The notes: a model not told the origin generated them from the letters alone. DNA of 19,664 bases from Lentihominibacter faecis (GCF_014306095.1 NZ_JACRWC010000046.1:1-19664); one strand, 5' to 3'; shown: positions 9,140-16,506, counted from the first letter of the stretch. Program-made: numbers and translations.

Positions 9140-10417
9140 ATGTTGGATATCAAAAGAATCAGAGAGGATTTTGATGGCGTAAAAAAAGCAGTAGAATCCA
9201 GAGGCAAAGGCGATTTTGGAATCGATAAAGTACGCGAATACGATGTAGAAAGAAGGAAGCTGCTGGCTGAAGTAGAGCAGATGAAGAATCAGCAGAGCAC
9301 TTCTTCCAGACAGATCCCTGTGTTAAAAAAAGAAGGCAAAGACACGACAGAACTGATGGCAGAAATGAAGCAGCTTTCTGAAAAGATCAAGGTGCTGGAT
9401 GGTCAGGTGAGCGAAGTGGAAGCAAAGCTGCGCGATGCACTGCTCAATATTCCAAACACACCATATAAAGACGTGCAGGAAGGCGCAGATGACAGCGACA
9501 ACGTAGAACTTCGCAAGTGGGGCGAACCGAGAACATTTGATTTTGAAGAGAAAGCTCACTGGGATATCGGAACAGATCTGGACATCCTGGATTTTGAACG
9601 CGCTACGAAGATAGCAGGGACGCGATTCACTGTTTATAAAGGCCTGGGTGCCCGTCTGGAACGTGCAGTGATCAACTTCATGCTGAATCTGCATACCGAA
9701 GAGCACGGATTTACAGAAATCCTGCCGCCGTTCATGGTAAATCGCGACGCGATGATCGGAACAGGTCAGCTGCCGAAATTCGAGGATGATATGTTCCATG
9801 TTCCTGCAAAGGATTTCTTCCTGATCCCGACAGCAGAAGTTCCGGTAACCAATCTTCGTATGAATGAAATCATCGATGAAGCAGGGCTGCCGATCTATTA
9901 TACTGCATATACACCTTGTTTCCGTAAAGAAGCCGGTTCTGCCGGTCGTGACACGAGAGGTCTGATACGTCAGCACCAGTTCAACAAGGTGGAAATGGTT
10001 AAATTCGTCAAACCGGAAACTTCATATGACGAGCTGGAATCCCTGACCGCAGCAGCGGAAGATGTTTTACAGAAGCTGGAGATCCCGTATAGAGTAGTAC
10101 GCCTGTCCACCGGAGATCTGGGATTTTCCTCCGCAATGACCTACGACATTGAAGTGTGGATGCCAAGTTACGGCAGATACGTAGAGATCTCTTCCTGCAG
10201 TAACTTTGAAAACTTCCAGGCAAGAAGAGGAAATATCCGGTTCCGTCCGGCTGAAAAGGGCAAACCGGAATTCGTGCATACCCTCAATGGTTCCGGACTG
10301 GCAGTGGGAAGAACAGTAGCTGCTATTCTGGAAAATTATCAGCAGGCAGACGGCTCCGTTGTTATTCCGGAAGCACTGCGCGGATTCATGGGTGTTGATA
10401 AGATCGAAAAGAAATAG
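9140..10417 (+). CDS. serS: seryl-tRNA synthetase
   Basis: This enzyme charges tRNA-Ser with serine in the cytoplasm. The 425-residue length is standard for bacterial SerRS. The N-terminal residues 1-105 form the long antiparallel coiled coil that grips the tRNA (charged, with heptad-like segments at 30-105). The class II catalytic core follows with TAEVP (231-235), motif 2 starting [15 protein letters not shown] (261-275), the serine-pocket segment [13 protein letters not shown] (351-363) and motif 3 [17 protein letters not shown] (383-399). The start is supported by GGAGGG at 9127-9132. The gene lies 21 nt after glutamine synthetase and 34 nt before the aminotransferase. No T-box leader can fit in the 21-nt gap, so it has no serine-specific control of its own here. 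The call is secure. Confidence 0.98.
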   Translation: MLDIKRIREDFDGVKKAVESRGKGDFGIDKVREYDVERRKLLAEVEQMKNQQSTSSRQIPVLKKEGKDTTELMAEMKQLSEKIKVLDGQVSEVEAKLRDALLNIPNTPYKDVQEGADDSDNVELRKWGEPRTFDFEEKAHWDIGTDLDILDFERATKIAGTRFTVYKGLGARLERAVINFMLNLHTEEHGFTEILPPFMVNRDAMIGTGQLPKFEDDMFHVPAKDFFLIPTAEVPVTNLRMNEIIDEAGLPIYYTAYTPCFRKEAGSAGRDTRGLIRQHQFNKVEMVKFVKPETSYDELESLTAAAEDVLQKLEIPYRVVRLSTGDLGFSSAMTYDIEVWMPSYGRYVEISSCSNFENFQARRGNIRFRPAEKGKPEFVHTLNGSGLAVGRTVAAILENYQQADGSVVIPEALRGFMGVDKIEKK

Positions 10418-10451
10418 GCAGAGAGGAGTTTGACAGAAAGGACGAAACGAC

Positions 10452-11642
10452 ATGATTGCAGATAAAATGAAGCCTTTGATGGGAAACAACTCAGCCATCA
10501 GAACAATGTTCGAAGAAGGCGATAAAATGCGGGCAGAATATGGCCCGGAAAATGTATATGACTTCAGCCTGGGCAATCCGGATGCGCCGGTACCGGCAGA
10601 AGTCAAGCAGTCCATCATTGATATACTTAACGAAGAAGACCCGACGGCACTTCACGGATACATGAGCAATGCAGGATTCGAAGACGTGCGTGAAGCCATC
10701 GCACAGTCGCTTAATCGCAGATTCGGCACGGCCTTTGATCACGGTAATATTCTCATGACTGTAGGAGCAGCCAGCGGTCTGAATGTAGCACTGAAGACTA
10801 TCCTGAATCCAGGCGAAGAAGTGATCGTTTTCGCACCATATTTCCTGGAATATAACTGGTATGTGAACAACTATGACGGTAAAGTGGTGCAGGCACCGAC
10901 GGATCAGGAGACTTTTTATCCGGATCTGGAAGCCTTTGAGAAGCTTATCGGTGATAAGACCCGCGTTGTTCTCATCAATACGCCCAACAATCCGACCGGT
11001 GTGATCTACAGTGAAGAGACGATCAGACAGATCGCAGACATATTGGAGCGCAAACAAAAGGAACTGGGACGAACTATATTTCTTATTTCGGACGAACCTT
11101 ACCGGGAACTGGCATACGGAGATGTGGAGGTTCCTTATGTAACGAAATACTATGATAACACTATCGTTGCTTATTCCTACAGCAAATCACTTTCCCTTCC
11201 GGGAGAGAGGATCGGATATCTGGTGATCCCGTCCGAACTGGAAGAAAGTCAGCTGGTGTTCGATACAGCATCCAATGCAAACCGCATCATCGGCTGCGTC
11301 AACGCACCATCGCTTCAGCAGAAGATGATCGCACGGTGTGTTGATGTCAAGGTGGATCTGGATTACTATGACAAGAACAGAACGGCGCTGTATGAAGGCC
11401 TGAAGGATTGTGGTTTCGACTGCGTAAAACCAGAAGGAGCCTTCTACATGTTCCTGAAATCCCCTGTGGCGGATGAAAATGAATTCTGTGCAGAAGCAAA
11501 GAAGCATAATATCCTGATGGTGCCGGGCAGTGCCTTCGCATGCCCGGGATATGTTCGTCTGGCATACTGCACATCCTATGATACTATCGTAAACTCTATG
11601 GATGGGTTCCGCAGGCTTGCAGACCACTATGGGCTAAGATAG
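10452..11642 (+). CDS. PLP-dependent aminotransferase (class I/II, AspC-like fold)
   Basis: This is a cytoplasmic aminotransferase of fold type I that uses pyridoxal phosphate. The 396-residue product shows the substrate/PLP segments DFSLGNPD (37-44), NTPNNPTG (176-183), SDEPY (213-217, with the Asp that pairs with the pyridine nitrogen), SYSKSLSLPGERIGY (242-256, with K245 as the Schiff-base lysine) and GYVRLAY (366-372, with R369 binding the substrate carboxylate). The amino acid it uses cannot be read from sequence; aspartate, alanine or aromatic substrates are all possible, and many clostridial relatives are annotated only as pyridoxal phosphate-dependent aminotransferase. AAAGGA at 10437-10442 supports the start. 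Being downstream of glutamine synthetase and serS, it fits a nitrogen and amino-acid context. Confidence 0.93.
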   Translation: MIADKMKPLMGNNSAIRTMFEEGDKMRAEYGPENVYDFSLGNPDAPVPAEVKQSIIDILNEEDPTALHGYMSNAGFEDVREAIAQSLNRRFGTAFDHGNILMTVGAASGLNVALKTILNPGEEVIVFAPYFLEYNWYVNNYDGKVVQAPTDQETFYPDLEAFEKLIGDKTRVVLINTPNNPTGVIYSEETIRQIADILERKQKELGRTIFLISDEPYRELAYGDVEVPYVTKYYDNTIVAYSYSKSLSLPGERIGYLVIPSELEESQLVFDTASNANRIIGCVNAPSLQQKMIARCVDVKVDLDYYDKNRTALYEGLKDCGFDCVKPEGAFYMFLKSPVADENEFCAEAKKHNILMVPGSAFACPGYVRLAYCTSYDTIVNSMDGFRRLADHYGLR

Positions 11643-11689
11643 GAGAATAAAAAGTCAAAAGAACAGAACTTGAAGATTATGTGAAGATA

Positions 11690-11720
11690 AAATCCCCGGT
11701 GTTTTCTTACCCGGGGATTT
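11690..11720 (+). terminator. GC-rich hairpin after the aminotransferase gene
   Basis: AAATCCCCGG (11690-11699) and CCGGGGATTT (11711-11720) form a perfect 10-bp stem with an 11-nt loop, 48 nt after the stop codon. Its position suggests the end of the first transcription unit. Only three T residues follow the GC stem and no long U-tract does, so termination may be partial. Confidence 0.55.
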
Positions 11721-11724
11721 CGGG

Positions 11725-11730
11725 TATAAT
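11725..11730 (+). promoter_or_regulatory. possible -10 box for the NlpC/P60 gene
   Basis: A perfect TATAAT lies immediately after the hairpin and 58 nt before the next ATG. The 17-bp-spaced -35 position (11702-11707, TTTTCT) matches poorly and falls in the hairpin loop. If real, the promoter overlaps the terminator of the previous unit. Confidence 0.4.
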
Positions 11731-11788
11731 AGGTAGGTATTATACGTTACAGTTCGTGGGTAATTTATAACAAATAAGAGAGAATATT

Positions 11789-12832
11789 ATGATTTCCAGT
11801 CTGAAAAACAACAAAAAGAAGGTATTGCTTACAGCTTCCATCGCTGTGATACTGATCGCAGCTCTGGTCGTTGTTATGACATTGACGAAACCATATGCTG
11901 TATACGCAGACGGAACCAAGGTTGAAAATCCGTATGCCGTAAAGGCGGGTGGCGAGGAACTGTTTCTGGTAAAAGATTCCAAAACGGCGGAGAAGGTAAT
12001 CGAAACCGTTATGGATAAGTATTCGCCGGAAGGAGCACAGATCAACTCCATCACAGTTGACAAGAAGCTGTCCAGCGAGGAAGCTGATCTTAAGAGAGGC
12101 GGAGAGCCGGAGACCGTTATGACGGCAGATGAAGCTGTGGATTATGTTCTGACACAGAACAGCTCAGATGATCCGCTTTTCTGTGTGACCATCAGTTCTG
12201 AAACTGGTTCTTTGCAGAATGTAGCTGCAGGTACGACTTATGAAGATAACAAGGATCTGTATGAAGGCGATCAGAAGGTCAAGAGCGAAGGTAAGAACGG
12301 AAACCAGATCGTAACCAATCAGACAGTAAGCGTTAACGGTTCCGTAGTGACTTCTGAAGTTGTTGATACAGCTGTTGTAAGCGAAGCGGTGAATTCTGTT
12401 GTTTACAAGGGCACGAAAGAAAAGAAAACCACGACAGCAAATGACAAGTCCGCTTCTGCAAAGGGCGGCACAGTCATCGGAAGCGGCAGCGGTGCTGCAG
12501 TTGCTTCTTACGGACTGCAGTTCGTAGGTAATCCATATAAAAGTGGTGGTACCAGTCTGACTAATGGTGCTGACTGCTCCGGCTTCACACAGAGCGTATA
12601 CGCTAAATTCGGTATCTCCCTGCCGAGAACGACCTGGGGTCAGGCAAAAGTCGGCAAGGGCGTATCCTACAGTGAAGCAAAAGCAGGAGATTTGATCCTG
12701 TACTCTCACCATGTAGGAATCTACATCGGCGGAGGCAAGATCGTTCACGCATCCAGCTCAAAGAAGGGGATCTGCGTGACCAACGCGAAAAATTGCGGAC
12801 CGATCCAGACGGTAAGAAGGATCGTAGAGTAG
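11789..12832 (+). CDS. G5 domain-NlpC/P60 peptidoglycan hydrolase
   Basis: This is a predicted cell-wall endopeptidase that cleaves peptide stems in peptidoglycan, acting outside the membrane. The 347-residue product has a membrane anchor or signal segment (residues 11-33, preceded by NNKKK). A mixed region follows, then a G5 domain (about 135-210, with the signature VKSEGKNG at 164-171 and a VYKGTK end at 205-210), a Ser/Gly/Lys linker and a C-terminal NlpC/P60 domain (about 233-347). The catalytic residues are visible: C263 in DCSGF, H308 in SHHVGIYIG and H320 in IVHAS. No clear signal-peptidase site is visible, so it may stay anchored by its N-terminus. The ribosome binding site is weak (AAGAGAG at 11776-11782). 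It sits alone between two hairpins, so it is probably monocistronic and independent of the metal-ATPase operon downstream. Confidence 0.92.
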   Translation: MISSLKNNKKKVLLTASIAVILIAALVVVMTLTKPYAVYADGTKVENPYAVKAGGEELFLVKDSKTAEKVIETVMDKYSPEGAQINSITVDKKLSSEEADLKRGGEPETVMTADEAVDYVLTQNSSDDPLFCVTISSETGSLQNVAAGTTYEDNKDLYEGDQKVKSEGKNGNQIVTNQTVSVNGSVVTSEVVDTAVVSEAVNSVVYKGTKEKKTTTANDKSASAKGGTVIGSGSGAAVASYGLQFVGNPYKSGGTSLTNGADCSGFTQSVYAKFGISLPRTTWGQAKVGKGVSYSEAKAGDLILYSHHVGIYIGGGKIVHASSSKKGICVTNAKNCGPIQTVRRIVE

Positions 12833-12891
12833 TAGCAGTATAGATGGGCAGATGACACTGCCTGCGAAACAGACAGGAAAATAGAGACAGC

Positions 12892-12914
12892 AAGCCCGGC
12901 AGATCGCCGGGCTT
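12892..12914 (+). terminator. intrinsic terminator after the NlpC/P60 gene
   Basis: AAGCCCGGC (12892-12900) and GCCGGGCTT (12906-12914) form a perfect 9-bp stem with a 5-nt loop, 59 nt after the stop codon. The tail is modestly T-rich (TTTCGTT). It separates the hydrolase from the operon that follows. Confidence 0.7.
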
Positions 12915-12928
12915 TCGTTGAGCAGAGG

Positions 12929-13090
12929 GTTAGTGCCGACTTACCTTTGGTGGGATGAGTGTAGCAAAATGGTAGGACGATTAACGCTAAAGCTGTTGTT
13001 AGTTCATAGAAACAAACCATATTTAAGGGGCAAAGTTAGTCGTGACTCATAAAAGTTAGCAAAAACTTACAGATGTTAGCCTTGACTTCC
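12929..13090 (+). promoter_or_regulatory. operator array of a 16-bp dyad upstream of the DUF6110/P1B-ATPase operon
   Basis: The 340-bp gene-free stretch 12833-13172 holds, besides the terminator and promoter, repeated copies of an imperfect dyad. They are GTTAGTGCCGACTTAC (12929-12944), GTTAGTCGTGACTCAT (13035-13050), GTTAGCAAAAACTTAC (13055-13070) and GTTAGCCTTGACTTCC (13075-13090). A weaker half-copy, GTTAGT, lies at 12998-13003. The last three full copies start exactly 20 bp apart, about two helical turns, and the final one contains the -35 box. This is the layout of a repressor operator array. The regulator is not encoded in the window. The motif recalls DtxR-type iron or manganese boxes (TTAG...CTAA), but MarR or TetR families are also possible. 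Confidence 0.6.
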
Positions 13091-13111
13091 AGGGATATCG
13101 TGCGTTATTCT
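13082..13111 (+). promoter_or_regulatory. promoter of the DUF6110/P1B-ATPase operon
   Basis: A -35 box TTGACT (13082-13087) and a -10-like TATTCT (13106-13111) are 18 bp apart; TTATTC at 13105 gives 17 bp. The -35 box lies inside the last dyad copy, so a bound regulator would compete with RNA polymerase. The predicted start near 13118 leaves a leader of about 55 nt. Confidence 0.55.
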
Positions 13112-13172
13112 AAGATTGTTAAAGAATTATGAAATACAAATCAAAATATAAAAAATGAAAGGAGAATCTATT

Positions 13173-13457
13173 ATGGCTAAGATCGATTTAAAGACAGTAG
13201 GAACATTCGTAGGAGGAGTATTGTTTGGAACAGCAGGATTGAAGATCCTGGGAAGTGATGACGCGAAAAAGGTATATACCAACTGCACAGCAGCAGGTAT
13301 GCGTGCGAAAGACTGTGTTATGAAGACGGTAAGCACCGTCCAGGAAAACGTTGGGGACATCGTAGCAGAAGCAGAACAGATCAACGAAGAAAGACAGGAA
13401 GCTAAAGAAGCAGCTGAAATCGAAGATGCTGCAGAAGAAACCGAGGCTGATGCATAA
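13173..13457 (+). CDS. DUF6110-type small protein, FezA-like candidate
   Basis: The 94-residue product has a hydrophobic, glycine-rich segment near the N-terminus (about 9-26, containing GTFVGGVLFGTAG with G-x3-G spacing). It is followed by a conserved-looking part with two cysteines (SDDAKKVYTNCTAAGMRAKDC) and a highly acidic helical tail. I recognise the DUF6110 pattern. ATG 13173 is chosen over an upstream in-frame ATG at 13155 because the ribosome binding site AAAGGAG lies between the two. The stop overlaps the next start by one base (TAATG), which indicates translational coupling and fixed stoichiometry with the P1B-type ATPase. In published ferrosome (fez) loci a small membrane-associated FezA is paired with a P1B6-type ATPase, FezB, and both are needed for iron granules. 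Equating this protein with FezA is my inference from size, hydrophobic segment and neighbour. Confidence 0.85.
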   Translation: MAKIDLKTVGTFVGGVLFGTAGLKILGSDDAKKVYTNCTAAGMRAKDCVMKTVSTVQENVGDIVAEAEQINEERQEAKEAAEIEDAAEETEADA

Positions 13458-15547
13458 TGAAGTTTCAGATCAAGCATGAAATCAAGGGACGCCTGCGTAT
13501 CCATATGAAGCAGAGTCGCATGACCTTCGAACAGGCGGACATACTGCACTATGCGATACAGAAGATGGATGGCGTCAGCTCAGTCAAGGTATACGAGCGC
13601 ACCGGAGATGCTGTGATCTGTTTCCACTGCAGCAGAGAAGAATTGATCGATGCACTGTCTGCATTTGACTATGACAGAATCAACGTGCCGATGGAAGTTT
13701 TGCAGAATTCCGGCAGACAGCTCAATGCAGAATTTCAGGAAAAACTGGCGGGTCGGATCCTTAGAAGATTATTTAACAAGATTTTTTTACCGATGCCGCT
13801 TCGAAACGCTATCACTCTTTGCAGAGCGATAAGATATGTCTGGATGGGTGTAAAGTGTCTGGCTGCCCGGAAGATCGAAGTGCCTGTACTGGATGCGACA
13901 GCTATTACCGTTTCTATCCTGCGAGGCAACTTCAATACGGCCGGATCGATCATGTTCCTGTTAGGTGTTGGTGAACTGCTGGAAGATTGGACGCATAAGA
14001 AGTCTGTCGGCGATCTCGCGCGTAGCATGTCTCTCAATACCGAAAAAGTATGGGTGAGGAAGGATGAAGGTGAAAAGCTGGTGCCTTCTGATGAAGTAGA
14101 GACAGGAGATCTTGTAGTCGTGCATATGGGTAACGTCATCCCGTTCGACGGCATCGTTTGTGCCGGAGAAGCGATGGTAAACCAGTCAGCTATGACAGGC
14201 GAACCGCTTGCTGTAAAAAAAGACACAGACAGTTACGCATACGCTGGAACAGTTGTAGAAGAAGGGGAACTTGTCATCCGCGTCAAAGAGACGAGAGGAT
14301 CTACGAAATACGAGAAGATCGTATCCATGATCGAAGAAACGGATAAACTGAAATCAGCGTCCGAGAGCCGGGCGGAACATCTGGCGGACAGACTGGTTCC
14401 GTATACATTGCTGGGAACTGCACTGGTATGGCTTCTTACCAGAAATGCTACCAAGGCGCTGGCCGTTCTGATGGTCGATTTCTCCTGTGCATTGAAACTG
14501 GCTATGCCGGTGACGGTGCTTTCTGCGATCAGAGAAGCCGGGGAACACGACATCATGGTCAAAGGCGGCAAGTACATGGAAGCTGTCGCTGAAGCAACGA
14601 CCATCGTATTCGATAAGACGGGAACGCTGACGAAAGCCATGCCGGTCGTAAGATCCATCGTCAACTTCAGTGATGAATCCGACGATGAAATGCTGCGGAT
14701 CGCAGCATGCCTGGAAGAACACTTCCCGCACTCCATGGCAAAAGCCGTTGTGGATGCTGCACGAAAGAAGGGTCTTGAACATGATGAAATGCACTCGAAG
14801 GTGAATTATATCGTCGCTCACGGTATTTCTTCTGAAATCGATGACAGGAAGGTCGTGATCGGAAGTTATCACTTCATCTTTGAAGATGAAAAATGCATCG
14901 TAGACGATTCCGCTAAGGCAGAGTTTGAAAACCTGCCGGAAGGATACTCTCACCTTTATATGGCTATCGACGGCAAGCTGGTAGCTGTGATCTGCATCGA
15001 AGATCCTTTGCGTGAAGAAGCAGCAGACGTCATCAGACAACTGAAAGAAGCCGGTATCACCAAGGTGGTAATGATGACGGGCGACAGCGAACGAACTGCA
15101 GCAGTCATCGCTAAGCGTGTTGGTGTGGACGAATACTATTCCGAAGTGCTTCCGGAAGACAAGGCCAGCTTCATTCAGAGAGAACGGGAAAACGGAGCCA
15201 AAACCATTATGGTCGGAGACGGGATCAACGATTCTCCGGCTCTTTCGGCAGCGAATGTTGGCATTGCTATCAGTGATGGCGCAGAGCTGGCTCGTGAAAT
15301 TGCCGACATCACCATTGGCGCAGATAACCTGTATGAACTGGTGACACTCAAGAAGCTCAGTAACCGTCTCATGAAGCGGATCGACTCCAACTACCGCTCC
15401 ATCGTAGGCATCAACTCTGGACTCATTGGTGCAGGCGTGTTTGGGCTCATCCCGCCGACAACATCGGCTATGTTCCACAACATCTCCACGCTGGGAATCA
15501 CGTTGAACAGCATGAAAAATCTTTTGCCGGAGCAGGAGACAATATAA
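13457..15547 (+). CDS. P1B-type metal-transporting ATPase with SCA motif (FezB-like candidate)
   Basis: This is a predicted ATP-driven metal transporter in a membrane. The 696-residue chain has an HMA-like N-terminal domain (1-70) that lacks a CxxC metal site but carries an arginine motif (GRLRIH, 11-16). Then come membrane segments near 110-180, the actuator domain with TGEP (247-250), and a membrane pair with SCALKLAMP (343-351) where classical copper or zinc pumps have CPC. The DKTGT phosphorylation site (D386), HFPHS (422-426; the HP locus), TGD (541-543) and GDGIND (587-592) follow, with two final helices (about 645-690). All P-type catalytic residues are present. SCA in place of CPC, an arginine-rich N-terminus and a small coupled partner fit the P1B6 group, which includes the ferrosome protein FezB. 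Iron is therefore the favoured substrate, with manganese an alternative. It starts inside the stop codon of the previous gene. Confidence 0.92.
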   Translation: MKFQIKHEIKGRLRIHMKQSRMTFEQADILHYAIQKMDGVSSVKVYERTGDAVICFHCSREELIDALSAFDYDRINVPMEVLQNSGRQLNAEFQEKLAGRILRRLFNKIFLPMPLRNAITLCRAIRYVWMGVKCLAARKIEVPVLDATAITVSILRGNFNTAGSIMFLLGVGELLEDWTHKKSVGDLARSMSLNTEKVWVRKDEGEKLVPSDEVETGDLVVVHMGNVIPFDGIVCAGEAMVNQSAMTGEPLAVKKDTDSYAYAGTVVEEGELVIRVKETRGSTKYEKIVSMIEETDKLKSASESRAEHLADRLVPYTLLGTALVWLLTRNATKALAVLMVDFSCALKLAMPVTVLSAIREAGEHDIMVKGGKYMEAVAEATTIVFDKTGTLTKAMPVVRSIVNFSDESDDEMLRIAACLEEHFPHSMAKAVVDAARKKGLEHDEMHSKVNYIVAHGISSEIDDRKVVIGSYHFIFEDEKCIVDDSAKAEFENLPEGYSHLYMAIDGKLVAVICIEDPLREEAADVIRQLKEAGITKVVMMTGDSERTAAVIAKRVGVDEYYSEVLPEDKASFIQRERENGAKTIMVGDGINDSPALSAANVGIAISDGAELAREIADITIGADNLYELVTLKKLSNRLMKRIDSNYRSIVGINSGLIGAGVFGLIPPTTSAMFHNISTLGITLNSMKNLLPEQETI

Positions 15548-15556
15548 GTAAAAAAT

Positions 15557-15606
15557 AAAACAGCTTCGAAGAGAACCTTAAACGGGAACTTTCGGAGCTG
15601 TTTTTT
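15557..15606. terminator. bidirectional intrinsic terminator between convergent genes
   Basis: Bases 15557-15570 pair with 15591-15604 over 14 bp with a single G-T pair, with a 20-nt loop. On the + strand the stem runs into TTTTTT (15601-15606); on the - strand it runs into TTTTATTTTTTAC. It lies between the stop codons of the P1B-type ATPase (+) and folT (-) and can serve both. Confidence 0.92.
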
Positions 15607-15608
15607 CT

Positions 15609-16130
15609 CTACGCCGTCATCTGTCCGGCAAACGGTATCTTCGATACGATGCGGTTCCATACGAACGGGATCAAAATCAGATGGATGGGCAGCATCAACA
15701 CGCATTTTAAGATGCGGGCAGGAAGCAGCGCCAGATATCCATCACCCATCAAAATAGAAAGCCATAACGTATCCAGACACAGATTGCATCCCAGGATCAC
15801 GAGCAGGCTGGCAGGCAGCACGCTTTTCCAGGTGATCTCTTTTCCCTTGAGGAAAAACCCGAATATCATTCCTGTCAAAAACGCCGTCAGTGTAAATCCC
15901 GGGAAGTAAGCTGCTGACGGGAAGATCAGCATGCCCAGCACATCGCCTGCAGCATATCCGATCCCGGCCCAGAGCGGTCCGTATAAAATCCCCATCATAG
16001 CAACCGGCAGAAATCCGAATCCGATCCGCACGATCGGTGTCTGGATCGAGCAGAACCTGGTGAGTATGATCTCCAGTGCGATAAGAAACGCCAGAACCAC
16101 GAGACGCTTGGTATTAGACTTTTGTTCCAT
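15609..16130 (-). CDS. folT: folate ECF transporter S component
   Basis: This is the predicted substrate-binding membrane subunit of an energy-coupling-factor vitamin importer, which must borrow the shared EcfAA'T module encoded elsewhere. The 173-residue product has about five or six hydrophobic helices and an N-terminus (KRLVVLAFLIALEIILTRF) with the FolT-like stretch VRIGFGFLPVAMMGILYGP. The gene-specific clue is the THF riboswitch directly upstream, which typically controls folT. The ATG at 16130 is chosen because AAAGGAG (minus strand, 16138-16144) lies 7 nt upstream. Frame extension to 16235 would run into the riboswitch and has no ribosome binding site. It is convergent with the P1B-type ATPase gene and shares its terminator. 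Other S components (pantothenate or queuosine type) look similar, but the riboswitch makes folate by far the best call. Confidence 0.92.
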   Translation of the reverse strand: MEQKSNTKRLVVLAFLIALEIILTRFCSIQTPIVRIGFGFLPVAMMGILYGPLWAGIGYAAGDVLGMLIFPSAAYFPGFTLTAFLTGMIFGFFLKGKEITWKSVLPASLLVILGCNLCLDTLWLSILMGDGYLALLPARILKCVLMLPIHLILIPFVWNRIVSKIPFAGQMTA

Positions 16131-16203
16131 TAAAAAACTCCTTTCTTTATTTGTCGTAGATTGAACTACACAAAAAGAACAGGAGTATAGTAAATCCCTG
16201 AGT

Positions 16204-16296
16204 GTAGTAGCGGACGCGATATTGCACCGCAGCAAAGCTTTCGTTCATAAGCAACATCCCATCTTATGACACTTCACGCACAATACCTACTCTACG
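16204..16296 (-). ncRNA. THF (tetrahydrofolate) riboswitch upstream of folT
   Basis: Read on the minus strand, the segment follows the THF-I aptamer layout. A closing stem GTAG/CTAC (16292-16295 with 16207-16210) is followed by a TATTG/CAATA stem. The conserved GAAGTG lies at 16270-16275. A 7-bp hairpin TCATAAG/CTTATGA (16245-16269) encloses GGGATG (16255-16260), and the 3' part carries GCGGTG (16225-16230) and GTCCGC (16210-16215). It binds reduced folates and normally lowers expression of the transporter when folate is plentiful. The 3' strand of the closing stem can alternatively pair over 7 bp (ACTACAC/GTGTAGT, 16202-16208 with 16165-16171), a plausible switching helix near the folT ribosome binding site. 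Confidence 0.9.
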
Positions 16297-16304
16297 CAAG
16301 AAAT

Positions 16305-16333
16305 ATTGTAACACAGGGGACCGGGGCTGGCAA
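16305..16333 (-). promoter_or_regulatory. promoter of the THF riboswitch-folT transcript
   Basis: On the minus strand, TTGCCA (16328-16333) and TACAAT (16305-16310) are exactly 17 bp apart. The predicted transcription start, near 16298, falls just before the first base of the riboswitch stem, which supports both calls. The segment 16334-16452 between this promoter and that of the ABC exporter shows no gene. Confidence 0.8.
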
Positions 16334-16452
16334 CCATTATCAATTTCGGTAAATTTTCATCCCCGTGCCGGCAACGCCAAGCTATGGATTCATCATCCCG
16401 ACCCCCCGTCCCTAACCCTAAAAATTAAAACAAAAAACTTCAAAAAAACCAG

Positions 16453-16484
16453 TTGACATTGGTCAGTGGCTGTAGTATTATAAT
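16453..16484 (+). promoter_or_regulatory. promoter of the ABC exporter operon
   Basis: A perfect -35 box TTGACA (16453-16458) is followed 17 bp later by TATTAT (16476-16481), overlapping a perfect TATAAT at 16479-16484 (20-bp spacing). The -35 box is part of a small dyad, TGACATTGGTCA (16454-16465), which may be a separate operator half-pair. The start would fall at about 16489, inside the first GTTAG dyad. Confidence 0.75.
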
Positions 16485-16490
16485 CATGGA

Positions 16491-16506
16491 GTTAGGTGAT
16501 ACTAAC
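16491..16506 (+). promoter_or_regulatory. operator-like dyad at the exporter transcription start
   Basis: GTTAGGTGATACTAAC is an inverted repeat (GTTAG/CTAAC, 6-bp gap), extended outward by GGA on the left and CTCC on the right. It lies immediately downstream of the -10 box, a classic repressor position. It has the same half-site and overall length as the dyads upstream of the DUF6110 gene. Confidence 0.65.

Noticed and set aside
9323..9976. 217-codon open frame on the minus strand
   Set aside because: It is antisense to serS and its product is Cys/His/Phe-rich without a family pattern.
13155..13172. 6-codon upstream start of the DUF6110 gene
   Set aside because: The ribosome binding site AAAGGAG lies inside this extension, so it belongs to the ATG at 13173.
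14354..15478. 374-codon open frame on the minus strand
   Set aside because: It is antisense to the P-type ATPase catalytic domain (DKTGT, GDGIND). It is His/Ser/Arg-rich without family features and is best explained as a shadow frame.
16131..16235. N-terminal extension of folT by 35 codons
   Set aside because: It overlaps the THF riboswitch, lacks a ribosome binding site and adds a Cys/Ser-rich, non-membrane sequence. ATG 16130 has AAAGGAG at the right distance.
16411..16425. CCTAACCCTAA-like stretch resembling a telomere repeat or another GTTAG dyad
   Set aside because: Only a partial repeat with no inverted partner; it does not match the GTTAGT-N4-ACTAAC layout.
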